From: Coriaria nepalensis
Lineage: Eukaryota > Streptophyta > Magnoliopsida > Cucurbitales > Coriariaceae
DNA length: 64,000 nucleotides
Assembly (NCBI GenBank): GCA_027186245.1
Contig: CP114497.1
Coordinates: 4,657,501-4,721,500 of the forward strand
Reading direction: 5' to 3'
Both the position numbers and the translations under genes were made by a program. The notes under the pieces were generated by a model. It saw only the letters and a program-made list of their open reading frames with translations. It did no database searches and had not been told where the DNA came from. Of this stretch, positions 13,601-26,329 are shown piece after piece. Position 1 is the first letter of the stretch. Each line of letters starts with the position of its first letter.

Positions 13601-16600
13601 TCTTTAAAGCCCTTTAATCATTTGGACATGATTCGAACGAATTCTATTTTCACACTTTGAACACGAATTTCGTGAATAACATGCTAATAATGATCATTGA
13701 AGGATACATGTCTATTTACTTCACCTTAAAATCATTTCAATGAGTCTCTTTACGGCCTTAAATCATTTTCGAGCGATTCCAACGAATTCTATTCTTGCAC
13801 TTTGAACACGAGTTTCGTGTAGAACATTCTAATGATCGTAGAAGGACATCTGTGCATTTGTTTCACGTTAGAATCATGTCAATGAGTCTCCTCACGGCCT
13901 TAAATCATTTGGAAGTGATTCGAAAGAATTCTATCTTCGCACCTCGAACACGAGTTTCGTGCATAACATACTAATGATCATTAAAGGATACGTGTGCATT
14001 TATTTCTCCTTAAAATCATGTCAATGAGTCTATTCAGTCCCTTCAATCATTTTGACGTGATTCAAACAAATTCTATTTTCGCACTTCGAATACGGGCTTT
14101 GTGCATAACATGCTATTGATTATTGAAGGATACGTGTGCATTTGTTTCACATTAAAATCATGTCAATGAGTCTCTTCAAGGCCTTAAATCATTGGGAAGC
14201 GATTCCAACGATGTCTATTTTCGCACTTTGAACACGAATTTCGTGCATAACATGCTACTGATCATTGAAGGACACATGTGCATTTTGTTTAACCTTAAAA
14301 TCATGTCAATGAGTCTCTTTAAAGCCCTTTAATTACTTGGACATGATTCGAACGAATTCTATTTTCACACTTTAAACACGAATTTCGTGAATAACATGCT
14401 AATAATGATCATTGAAGGATACATGTCTATTTACTTCACCTTAAAATCATGTCAATGAGTCTCTTTACGGCCTTAAATCATTTTGGAGCGTTTCCAACGA
14501 ATTCTATTCTTGCACTTTGAACACGAGTTTCGTGTAGAACATTCTAATGATCGTAGAAGGACATCTGTGCATTTGTTTCACGTTAGAATCATGTCAATGA
14601 GTCTCTTCACGGCCCTAAATCATTTGGAAGCGATTCGAAAGAATTCTATCTTTCCACCTCGAACACGAGTTTCGTGCATAACATACTAATTATCATTAAA
14701 AGATACGTGTGCATTTTTTCACCTTGAACACGAGTTTCGTGCATATCATTCTAACGATCATTGAAGGGTACGTGTGCATTTATTTCACTTTAAAATCATG
14801 TCAATGAGTCTATTCAAGCCCTTAAATCATTTTGACGTGATTGGAATGAATTACATTTTCGCACTTCGAATACGAGTTTCGTCTATAATATGCTAATAAT
14901 TATTGAAGGACTGTGTGCATTTATTTCACCTAAAAATCATGTCAATGAGTCTATCTATTCAAGCCCTTCAATCATTTTGACGTGATTCAAACGAATTCTA
15001 TTTTCGCACTTCGAATACGAGCTTTGTGCATAACATGCTATTGATTATTGAAGGATACGTGTGCATTTGTTTGACATTAAAATCATGTCAATGAGCCTCT
15101 TCAAGGCCTTCAATCATTGGGAAGCGATTCCAACGAATTCTATTTTCGCACTTTGAACACGAATTTCGTGCATAACATGCGAATGATCATTAAAGGACAG
15201 GTGTGCATTTGTTTCACCTTATAATAATGTCAATGAGTCTCTTTAAAGCCCTTTAATCATTTGGACATGATTCGAACGAATTCTATTTTCACACTTTGAA
15301 CACGAATTTCGTGAATAACATGCTAATAATGATCATTGAAGGATACATGTCTATTTACTTCACCTTAAAATCATTTCAATGAGTCTCTTTACGGCCTTAA
15401 ATCATTTTCGAGCGATTCCAACGAATTCTATTCTTGCACTTTGAACACGAGTTTCGTGTAGAACATTCTAATGATCGTAGAAGGACATCTGTGCATTTGT
15501 TTCACGTTAGAATCATGTCAATGAGTCTCCTCACGGCCTTAAATCATTTGGAAGTGATTCGAAAGAATTCTATCTTCGCACCTCGAACACGAGTTTCGTG
15601 CATAACATACTAATGATCATTAAAGGATACGTGTGCATTTATTTCTCCTTAAAATCATGTCAATGAGTCTATTCAGTCCCTTCAATCATTTTGACGTGAT
15701 TCAAACAAATTCTATTTTCGCACTTCGAATACGGGCTTTGTGCATAACATGCTATTGATTATTGAAGGATACGTGTGCATTTGTTTCACATTAAAATCAT
15801 GTCAATGAGTCTCTTCAAGGCCTTAAATCATTGGGAAGCGATTCCAACGATGTCTATTTTCGCACTTTGAACACGAATTTCGTGCATAACATGCTACTGA
15901 TCATTGAAGGACACATGTGCATTTTGTTTAACCTTAAAATCATGTCAATGAGTCTCTTTAAAGCCCTTTAATTACTTGGACATGATTCGAACGAATTCTA
16001 TTTTCACACTTTAAACACGAATTTCGTGAATAACATGCTAATAATGATCATTGAAGGATACATGTCTATTTACTTCACCTTAAAATCATGTCAATGAGTC
16101 TCTTTACGGCCTTAAATCATTTTGGAGCGTTTCCAACGAATTCTATTCTTGCACTTTGAACACGAGTTTCGTGTAGAACATTCTAATGATCGTAGAAGGA
16201 CATCTGTGCATTTGTTTCACGTTAGAATCATGTCAATGAGTCTCTTCACGGCCCTAAATCATTTGGAAGCGATTCGAAAGAATTCTATCTTTCCACCTCG
16301 AACACGAGTTTCGTGCATAACATACTAATTATCATTAAAAGATACGTGTGCATTTTTTCACCTTGAACACGAGTTTCGTGCATATCATTCTAACGATCAT
16401 TGAAGGGTACGTGTGCATTTATTTCACTTTAAAATCATGTCAATGAGTCTATTCAAGCCCTTAAATCATTTTGACGTGATTGGAATGAATTACATTTTCG
16501 CACTTCGAATACGAGTTTCGTCTATAATATGCTAATAATTATTGAAGGACTGTGTGCATTTATTTCACCTAAAAATCATGTCAATGAGTCTATCTATTCA

Positions 16601-19600
16601 AGCCCTTCAATCATTTTGACGTGATTCAAACGAATTCTATTTTCGCACTTCGAATACGAGCTTTGTGCATAACATGCTATTGATTATTGAAGGATACGTG
16701 TGCATTTGTTTGACATTAAAATCATGTCAATGAGCCTCTTCAAGGCCTTCAATCATTGGGAAGCGATTCCAACGAATTCTATTTTCGCACTTTGAACACG
16801 AATTTCGTGCATAACATGCGAATGATCATTAAAGGACAGGTGTGCATTTGTTTCACCTTATAATAATGTCAATGAGTCTCTTTAAAGCCCTTTAATCATT
16901 TGGACATGATTCGAACGAATTCTATTTTCACACTTTGAACACGAATTTCGTGAATAACATGCTAATAATGATCATTGAAGGATACATGTCTATTTACTTC
17001 ACCTTAAAATCATTTCAATGAGTCTCTTTACGGCCTTAAATCATTTTCGAGCGATTCCAACGAATTCTATTCTTGCACTTTGAACACGAGTTTCGTGTAG
17101 AACATTCTAATGATCGTAGAAGGACATCTGTGCATTTGTTTCACGTTAGAATCATGTCAATGAGTCTCCTCACGGCCTTAAATCATTTGGAAGTGATTCG
17201 AAAGAATTCTATCTTCGCACCTCGAACACGAGTTTCGTGCATAACATACTAATGATCATTAAAGGATACGTGTGCATTTATTTCTCCTTAAAATCATGTC
17301 AATGAGTCTATTCAGTCCCTTCAATCATTTTGACGTGATTCAAACAAATTCTATTTTCGCACTTCGAATACGGGCTTTGTGCATAACATGCTATTGATTA
17401 TTGAAGGATACGTGTGCATTTGTTTCACATTAAAATCATGTCAATGAGTCTCTTCAAGGCCTTAAATCATTGGGAAGCGATTCCAACGATGTCTATTTTC
17501 GCACTTTGAACACGAATTTCGTGCATAACATGCTACTGATCATTGAAGGACACATGTGCATTTTGTTTAACCTTAAAATCATGTCAATGAGTCTCTTTAA
17601 AGCCCTTTAATTACTTGGACATGATTCGAACGAATTCTATTTTCACACTTTAAACACGAATTTCGTGAATAACATGCTAATAATGATCATTGAAGGATAC
17701 ATGTCTATTTACTTCACCTTAAAATCATGTCAATGAGTCTCTTTACGGCCTTAAATCATTTTGGAGCGTTTCCAACGAATTCTATTCTTGCACTTTGAAC
17801 ACGAGTTTCGTGTAGAACATTCTAATGATCGTAGAAGGACATCTGTGCATTTGTTTCACGTTAGAATCATGTCAATGAGTCTCTTCACGGCCCTAAATCA
17901 TTTGGAAGCGATTCGAAAGAATTCTATCTTTCCACCTCGAACACGAGTTTCGTGCATAACATACTAATTATCATTAAAAGATACGTGTGCATTTTTTCAC
18001 CTTGAACACGAGTTTCGTGCATATCATTCTAACGATCATTGAAGGGTACGTGTGCATTTATTTCACTTTAAAATCATGTCAATGAGTCTATTCAAGCCCT
18101 TAAATCATTTTGACGTGATTGGAATGAATTACATTTTCGCACTTCGAATACGAGTTTCGTCTATAATATGCTAATAATTATTGAAGGACTGTGTGCATTT
18201 ATTTCACCTAAAAATCATGTCAATGAGTCTATCTATTCAAGCCCTTCAATCATTTTGACGTGATTCAAACGAATTCTATTTTCGCACTTCGAATACGAGC
18301 TTTGTGCATAACATGCTATTGATTATTGAAGGATACGTGTGCATTTGTTTGACATTAAAATCATGTCAATGAGCCTCTTCAAGGCCTTCAATCATTGGGA
18401 AGCGATTCCAACGAATTCTATTTTCGCACTTTGAACACGAATTTCGTGCATAACATGCGAATGATCATTAAAGGACAGGTGTGCATTTGTTTCACCTTAT
18501 AATAATGTCAATGAGTCTCTTTAAAGCCCTTTAATCATTTGGACATGATTCGAACGAATTCTATTTTCACACTTTGAACACGAATTTCGTGAATAACATG
18601 CTAATAATGATCATTGAAGGATACATGTCTATTTACTTCACCTTAAAATCATTTCAATGAGTCTCTTTACGGCCTTAAATCATTTTCGAGCGATTCCAAC
18701 GAATTCTATTCTTGCACTTTGAACACGAGTTTCGTGTAGAACATTCTAATGATCGTAGAAGGACATCTGTGCATTTGTTTCACGTTAGAATCATGTCAAT
18801 GAGTCTCCTCACGGCCTTAAATCATTTGGAAGTGATTCGAAAGAATTCTATCTTCGCACCTCGAACACGAGTTTCGTGCATAACATACTAATGATCATTA
18901 AAGGATACGTGTGCATTTATTTCTCCTTAAAATCATGTCAATGAGTCTATTCAGTCCCTTCAATCATTTTGACGTGATTCAAACAAATTCTATTTTCGCA
19001 CTTCGAATACGGGCTTTGTGCATAACATGCTATTGATTATTGAAGGATACGTGTGCATTTGTTTCACATTAAAATCATGTCAATGAGTCTCTTCAAGGCC
19101 TTAAATCATTGGGAAGCGATTCCAACGATGTCTATTTTCGCACTTTGAACACGAATTTCGTGCATAACATGCTACTGATCATTGAAGGACACATGTGCAT
19201 TTTGTTTAACCTTAAAATCATGTCAATGAGTCTCTTTAAAGCCCTTTAATTACTTGGACATGATTCGAACGAATTCTATTTTCACACTTTAAACACGAAT
19301 TTCGTGAATAACATGCTAATAATGATCATTGAAGGATACATGTCTATTTACTTCACCTTAAAATCATGTCAATGAGTCTCTTTACGGCCTTAAATCATTT
19401 TGGAGCGTTTCCAACGAATTCTATTCTTGCACTTTGAACACGAGTTTCGTGTAGAACATTCTAATGATCGTAGAAGGACATCTGTGCATTTGTTTCACGT
19501 TAGAATCATGTCAATGAGTCTCTTCACGGCCCTAAATCATTTGGAAGCGATTCGAAAGAATTCTATCTTTCCACCTCGAACACGAGTTTCGTGCATAACA

Positions 19601-19668
19601 TACTAATTATCATTAAAAGATACGTGTGCATTTTTTCACCTTGAACACGAGTTTCGTGCATATCATTC

Positions 19669-21018
19669 TAACGATCATTGAAGGGTACGTGTGCATTTAT
19701 TTCACTTTAAAATCATGTCAATGAGTCTATTCAAGCCCTTAAATCATTTTGACGTGATTGGAATGAATTACATTTTCGCACTTCGAATACGAGTTTCGTC
19801 TATAATATGCTAATAATTATTGAAGGACTGTGTGCATTTATTTCACCTAAAAATCATGTCAATGAGTCTATCTATTCAAGCCCTTCAATCATTTTGACGT
19901 GATTCAAACGAATTCTATTTTCGCACTTCGAATACGAGCTTTGTGCATAACATGCTATTGATTATTGAAGGATACGTGTGCATTTGTTTGACATTAAAAT
20001 CATGTCAATGAGCCTCTTCAAGGCCTTCAATCATTGGGAAGCGATTCCAACGAATTCTATTTTCGCACTTTGAACACGAATTTCGTGCATAACATGCTAA
20101 TGATCATTAAAGGACAGGTGTGCATTTGTTTCACCTTATAATAATGTCAATGAGTCTCTTTAAAGCCCTTTAATCATTTGGACATGATTCGAACGAATTC
20201 TATTTTCACACTTTGAACACGAATTTCGTGAATAACATGCTAATAATGATCATTGAAGGATACATGTCTATTTACTTCACCTTAAAATCATTTCAATGAG
20301 TCTCTTTACGGCCTTAAATCATTTTCGAGCGATTCCAACGAATTCTATTCTTGCACTTTGAACACGAGTTTCGTGTAGAACATTCTAATGATCGTAGAAG
20401 GACATCTGTGCATTTGTTTCACGTTAGAATCATGTCAATGAGTCTCCTCACGGCCTTAAATCATTTGGAAGTGATTCGAAAGAATTCTATCTTCGCACCT
20501 CGAACACGAGTTTCGTGCATAACATACTAATGATCATTAAAGGATACGTGTGCATTTATTTCTCCTTAAAATCATGTCAATGAGTCTATTCAGTCCCTTC
20601 AATCATTTTGACGTGATTCAAACAAATTCTATTTTCGCACTTCGAATACGGGCTTTGTGCATAACATGCTATTGATTATTGAAGGATACGTGTGCATTTG
20701 TTTCACATTAAAATCATGTCAATGAGTCTCTTCAAGGCCTTAAATCATTGGGAAGCGATTCCAACGATGTCTATTTTCGCACTTTGAACACGAATTTCGT
20801 GCATAACATGCTACTGATCATTGAAGGACACATGTGCATTTGTTTCACGTTAGAATCATGTCAATGAGTCTCTTCACGGCCCTAAATCATTTGGAAGCGA
20901 TTCGAAAGAATTCTATCTTTCCACCTCGAACACGAGTTTCGTGCATAACATACTAATTATCATTAAAAGATACGTGTGCATTTTTTCACCTTGAACACGA
21001 GTTTCGTGCATATCATTC
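19669..21018. repeat. HOR unit 13, shortened to 1350 bp by loss of two monomers
   Basis: This unit matches the reference until the start of M9. There, near 20830-20840, the sequence passes from acatgtgcattt straight into M11 (gtttcacgttagaatcatg). The missing 289 bp equals M9 (147) plus M10 (142) exactly, so the monomer phase is unbroken. It is the clean signature of unequal recombination or replication slippage between homologous points of nearby monomers. It also carries a t at 20098 where units 1-12 have g, a variant shared with the next unit. It marks the right limit of the perfectly regular block. Confidence 0.95.
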
Positions 21019-22657
21019 TAACGATCATTGAAGGGTACGTGTGCATTTATTTCACTTTAAAATCATGTCAATGAGTCTATTCAAGCCCTTAAATCATTTT
21101 GACGTGATTGGAATGAATTACATTTTCGCACTTCGAATACGAGTTTCGTCTATAATATGCTAATAATTATTGAAGGACTGTGTGCATTTATTTCACCTAA
21201 AAATCATGTCAATGAGTCTATCTATTCAAGCCCTTCAATCATTTTGACGTGATTCAAACGAATTCTATTTTCGCACTTCGAATACGAGCTTTGTGCATAA
21301 CATGCTATTGATTATTGAAGGATACGTGTGCATTTGTTTGACATTAAAGTCATGTCAATGAGCCTCTTCAAGGCCTTCAATCATTGGGAAGCGATTCCAA
21401 CGAATTCTATTTTCGCACTTTGAACACGAATTTCGTGCATAACATGCTAATGATCATTAAAGGACAGGTGTGCATTTGTTTCACCTTATAATAATGTCAA
21501 TGAGTCTCTTTAAAGCCCTTTAATCATTTGGACATGATTCGAACGAATTCTATTTTCACACTTTGAACACGAATTTCGTGAATAACATGCTAATAATGAT
21601 CATTGAAGGATACATGTCTATTTACTTCACCTTAAAATCATTTCAATGAGTCTCTTTACGGCCTTAAATCATTTTCGAGCGATTCCAACGAATTCTATTC
21701 TTGCACTTTGAACACGAGTTTCGTGTAGAACATTCTAATGATCGTAGAAGGACATCTGTGCATTTGTTTCACGTTAGAATCATGTCAATGAGTCTCCTCA
21801 CGGCCTTAAATCATTTGGAAGTGATTCGAAAGAATTCTATCTTCGCACCTCGAACACGAGTTTCGTGCATAACATACTAATGATCATTAAAGGATACGTG
21901 TGCATTTATTTCTCCTTAAAATCATGTCAATGAGTCTATTCAGTCCCTTCAATCATTTTGACGTGATTCAAACAAATTCTATTTTCGCACTTCGAATACG
22001 GGCTTTGTGCATAACATGCTATTGATTATTGAAGGATACGTGTGCATTTGTTTCACATTAAAATCATGTCAATGAGTCTCTTCAAGGCCTTAAATCATTG
22101 GGAAGCGATTCCAACGATGTCTATTTTCGCACTTTGAACACGAATTTCGTGCATAACATGCTACTGATCATTGAAGGACACATGTGCATTTTGTTTAACC
22201 TTAAAATCATGTCAATGAGTCTCTTTAAAGCCCTTTAATTACTTGGACATGATTCGAACGAATTCTATTTTCACACTTTAAACACGAATTTCGTGAATAA
22301 CATGCTAATAATGATCATTGAAGGATACATGTCTATTTACTTCACCTTAAAATCATGTCAATGAGTCTCTTTACGGCCTTAAATCATTTTGGAGCGTTTC
22401 CAACGAATTCTATTCTTGCACTTTGAACACGAGTTTCGTGTAGAACATTCTAATGATCGTAGAAGGACATCTGTGCATTTGTTTCACGTTAGAATCATGT
22501 CAATGAGTCTCTTCACGGCCCTAAATCATTTGGAAGCGATTCGAAAGAATTCTATCTTTCCACCTCGAACACGAGTTTCGTGCATAACATACTAATTATC
22601 ATTAAAAGATACGTGTGCATTTTTTCACCTTGAACACGGGTTTCGTGCATATCATTC

Positions 22658-24300
22658 TAACGATCATTGAAGGGTACGTGTGCATTTATTTCACTTTAAA
22701 ATCATGTCAATGAGTCTATTCAAGCCCTTAAATCATTTTGACGTGATTGGAATGAATTACATTTTCGCACTTCGAATACGAGTTTCGTCTATAATATGCT
22801 AATAATTATTGAAGGACTGTGTGCATTTATTTCACCTAAAAATCATGTCAATGAGTCTATCTATTCAAGCCCTTCAATCATTTTGACGTGATTCAAACGA
22901 ATTCTATTTTCGCACTTCGAATACGAGCTTTGTGCATAACATGCTATTGATTATTGAAGGATACGTGTGCATTTGTTTGACATTAAAGTCATGTCAATGA
23001 GTCTCTTCAAGGCCTTCAATCATTGGGAAGCGATTCCAACGAATTCTATTTTCGCACTTTGAACACGAATTTCGTGCATAACATGCGAATGATCATTAAA
23101 GGACAGGTGTGCATTTGTTTCACCTTATAATAATGTCAATGAGTCTCTTTAAAGCCCTTTAATCATTTGGACATGATTCGAACGAATTCTATTTTCACAC
23201 TTTGAACACGAATTTCGTGAATAACATGCTAATAATGATCATTGAAGGATACATGTCTATTTACTTCACCTTAAAATCATTTCAATGAGTCTCTTTACGG
23301 CCTTAAATCATTTTCGAGCGATTCCAACGAATTCTATTCTTGCACTTTGAACACGAGTTTCGTGTAGAACATTCTAATGATCGTAGAAGGACATCTGTGC
23401 ATTTGTTTCACGTTAGAATCATGTCAATGAGTCTCCTCACGGCCTTAAATCATTTGGAAGTGATTCGAAAGAATTCTATTTTTGCACTTTAGACATGAAT
23501 TTCGTGCATAACATGCTAATGATCATTGAAGGACACGTGTGCATTTTTTTCACCTAAAAGTCATGTCAATGAGTCTATCTATTCAAGGCCTTAAATTATT
23601 TGGAAGCGATTAAAACGAATTCTATTTTCACACTTTGAACACAAGTTTCGTGCATATCATTCTAACGATCATTGTAGTATACGTGTGCATTTGTTTCACC
23701 TTAAAATCATGTCAACGAAACTCTTCAAGGCGATAAATCATTTGGAAGCGATTCCAACGAATTCTATTTTCGCACTTTGAACACGAATTTCGTGCATAAC
23801 ATGCTAATGATCATTGAAGGACACATGTGCATTTTGTTTAACCTTAAAATCATGTCAATGAGTCTCTTTAAAGCCCTTTAATTACTTGGACATGATTCGA
23901 ACGAATTCTACATTCACACTTTGAACACGAATTTCGTGAATAACATGCTAATAATGATCATTGAAGGATACATGTCTATTTACTTCACCTTAAAATCATG
24001 TCAATGAGTCTCTTTGCGGCCTTAAATCATTTTGGAGCGTTTCCAACGAATTCTATTCTTGCACTTTGAACACGAGTTTCGTGTAGAACATTCTAATGAT
24101 CGTAGAAGGACATCTGTGCATTTGTTTCACGTTAGAATCATGTCAATGAGTCTCTTCACGGCCTTAAATCATTTGGAAGCGATTCGAAAGAATTCTATCT
24201 TTCCACCTCGAACACGAGTTTCGTGCATAACATACTAATTATCATTAAAAGATACGTGTGCATTTTTTCACCTTGAACACGAGTTTCGTGCATATCATTC
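22658..24300. repeat. Variant 1643-bp HOR (copy A)
   Basis: The unit follows the standard HOR through M6. From about 23478 it carries a different stretch (ctatttttgcactttagaca, then a monomer with tcacctaaaagtcatg, then one with caacgaaactcttcaaggcg). It rejoins the standard M9-M12 series near 23810. The replaced part corresponds to M7-M8 and closely matches 30960-31260 in the irregular module. This unit is therefore a recombinant between the HOR and the module. The same recombinant sits at the equivalent place in copies B and C, so the event predates super-unit duplication. Confidence 0.9.
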
Positions 24301-25540
24301 TAACGATCATTGAAGGATACGTGTGCATTTATTTCACTTTAAAATCATGTCAATGAGTCTATTCAAGCCCTTAAATCATTTTGACGTGATTGGAATGAAT
24401 TACATTTTCGCACTTCGAATACGAGTTTCGTCTATAATATGCTAATAATTATTGAAGGACTGTGTGCATTTATTTCACCTAAAAATCATGTCAATGAGTC
24501 TATTCAAGCCCTTCAATCATTTTGACGTGATTCAAACGAATTCTATTTTTGCACTTCGAATACGGGCTTGGTGCATAACATGCTATTGATTATTGAAGGA
24601 TACGTGTGCGTTTGTTTCACATTAAAATCATGTCAATGAGCCTCTTCAAGGCCTTAAATCATTGGGAAGCGATTCCAACGAATTCTATTTTCGCACTTTG
24701 AACATGAATTTCGTGCATAACATGCTACTGATCATTGAAGGACACGTGTGTATTTGTTTCACCTTAAAATAATGTCAATGAGTCTCTTCAAGGCCTTAAA
24801 TTATTTGGTAGTGATTCCAACGAATTCTATTTTTGCACTTTAAACACGAATGTCGTGCATAACATGCTAATGATCATTGAAGGACACATGTACATTTTTT
24901 TCACCTTATAATCATGTCAATGACACTCTTGAAGCCCTTAAATCAGTTAGCTGTGATTCGAACGAATTCTATTTTCGCACTTTGAACACGAGTTTCGTGC
25001 ATAACATGGAACTGATCATTCAATAACATATGTGCATTTGTTTGACCTTAAAATCATGTCAATAAGTCTCTTGAAGCCATTAATCAATTGGAAGCGATTG
25101 CAAAGAATTCTATCTTTGTACTTCGAACACGAGTTTCATGCATATCATACTAACGATCATTGAAGGATACGTGTGTATTTATTTCACCTTATGATCATGT
25201 CAATGAGTCTCTTGAAGTCCTTAAATCATTTGGACTCCATTCGAACGAATTCTATTTTCGCACTTCGAACACGAGTTTCGTGCATAACATGCAGCTGATC
25301 ATTCAAGGACACGTGTGCATTTCTTTCACCTTAAAATCATGTTACCGAGTATCTTGATGGCCTTAAATTACTTGGAAGCGATTCCAATGAATTCTATTTT
25401 CGCACTTTGAACAAAAGTTTCGTGCATAACATGCTAATGATCATCGAAGCACATGTGCGCATTTGTTTCCCCTGAAAATCACGGCAATGAGTCTTCTCAA
25501 GGCCTTAAATCATTTGGAAGCGATTCCAACGAATTCTATT

Positions 25541-26121
25541 TTCATACTTTGAACACGAATTTCGTGAATAACATGCTAATAATGATCATTGAAGGATACA
25601 TGTCTATTTACTTCACCTTAAAATCCGGTCAATGAGTCTCTTTACGGCCTTAAATCATTTTGGAGCGATTCCAACAAATTCTATTCTTGCACTTTGAACA
25701 CGAGTTTCGTGTAGAACATTCTAAAGTTCGTACAGGACATCTGTGCATTTGTTTCACGTTAGAATCATGTCAATGAGTCTCTTCACGGCCTTAAATCATT
25801 TGGACTCGATTCGAACGAATTCTATTTTCGCACTTCGAACACGAGTTTCGTGCATAACATGCAAGTGATCATTCAAGGACACATGTGCATTTCTTTCACC
25901 TTAAAATCATGTTACTGAGTTTCTTCATGGCCTTAAATTATTTGGAAGCGATTCCGATGAATTCTATTTTCGCACTTTGAACAAAAGTTTCGTGCATAAC
26001 ATGCTAATGATCATCGAAGCACATGTGCGCATTTGTTTCACCTAGAAATCATGGCAATGAGTCTTCTCAAGGCCTTAAATCATTTGGACGCGATTCCAAC
26101 GAATTCTATTTTTGCACTTTG
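25541..26121. repeat. Inserted four-monomer block in copy A
   Basis: This interval is identical by eye to 28022-28602, at a constant offset of 2481 bp over about 580 bp. It includes rare variants such as aaaatccggtcaatg, ctaaagttcgtacagg and gttactgagtttcttc. Copy C and a related stretch near 29725-29830 show the same flanks joined without it. The simplest reading is a recent copy of four monomers from the downstream site into this one, spliced in monomer phase; the net gain is 570 bp. Confidence 0.88.
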
Positions 26122-26329
26122 GACACGAATTTCGTGCATAACATGCTAATTATCATTGAAGGACACGTGTGCATTTGTTTCACCTTAAAATCATGTCAAT
26201 GAGTCTCTTCAAGGCCTTAAATCATTTGGAAGAGATTCCAACGAATTCTATTTTCGCACTTGGAACACAAGTTTCATGCATAACGTGCTAATGATCATTG
26301 AAAGACACGTGTGCATTTTTTTTGACCTT

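Larger units (their letters stand above)
1..19668. repeat. Homogeneous HOR block: 12 tandem copies of 1639 bp
   Basis: Twelve consecutive units start at 1, 1640, 3279, 4918, 6557, 8196, 9835, 11474, 13113, 14752, 16391 and 18030. Every landmark recurs at exactly 1639 bp, so there are no net indels across twelve copies. I saw no base difference among them in the blocks I compared. Monomers within one unit, by contrast, differ from each other at many positions. That contrast, near-identical units made of divergent monomers, defines a higher-order repeat. It implies very recent amplification or ongoing homogenisation of the 1639-bp unit as a whole. The exact copy number depends on correct assembly of identical repeats. 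Confidence 0.97.

Noticed and set aside
25160..25357. Other 60-82-codon frames in the array, for example at 25453, 30304, 41785, 49595, 57984 and 58589
   Set aside because: All are made of satellite monomers read through; their length is set by chance stop codons, and frames break whenever a monomer has a small indel.
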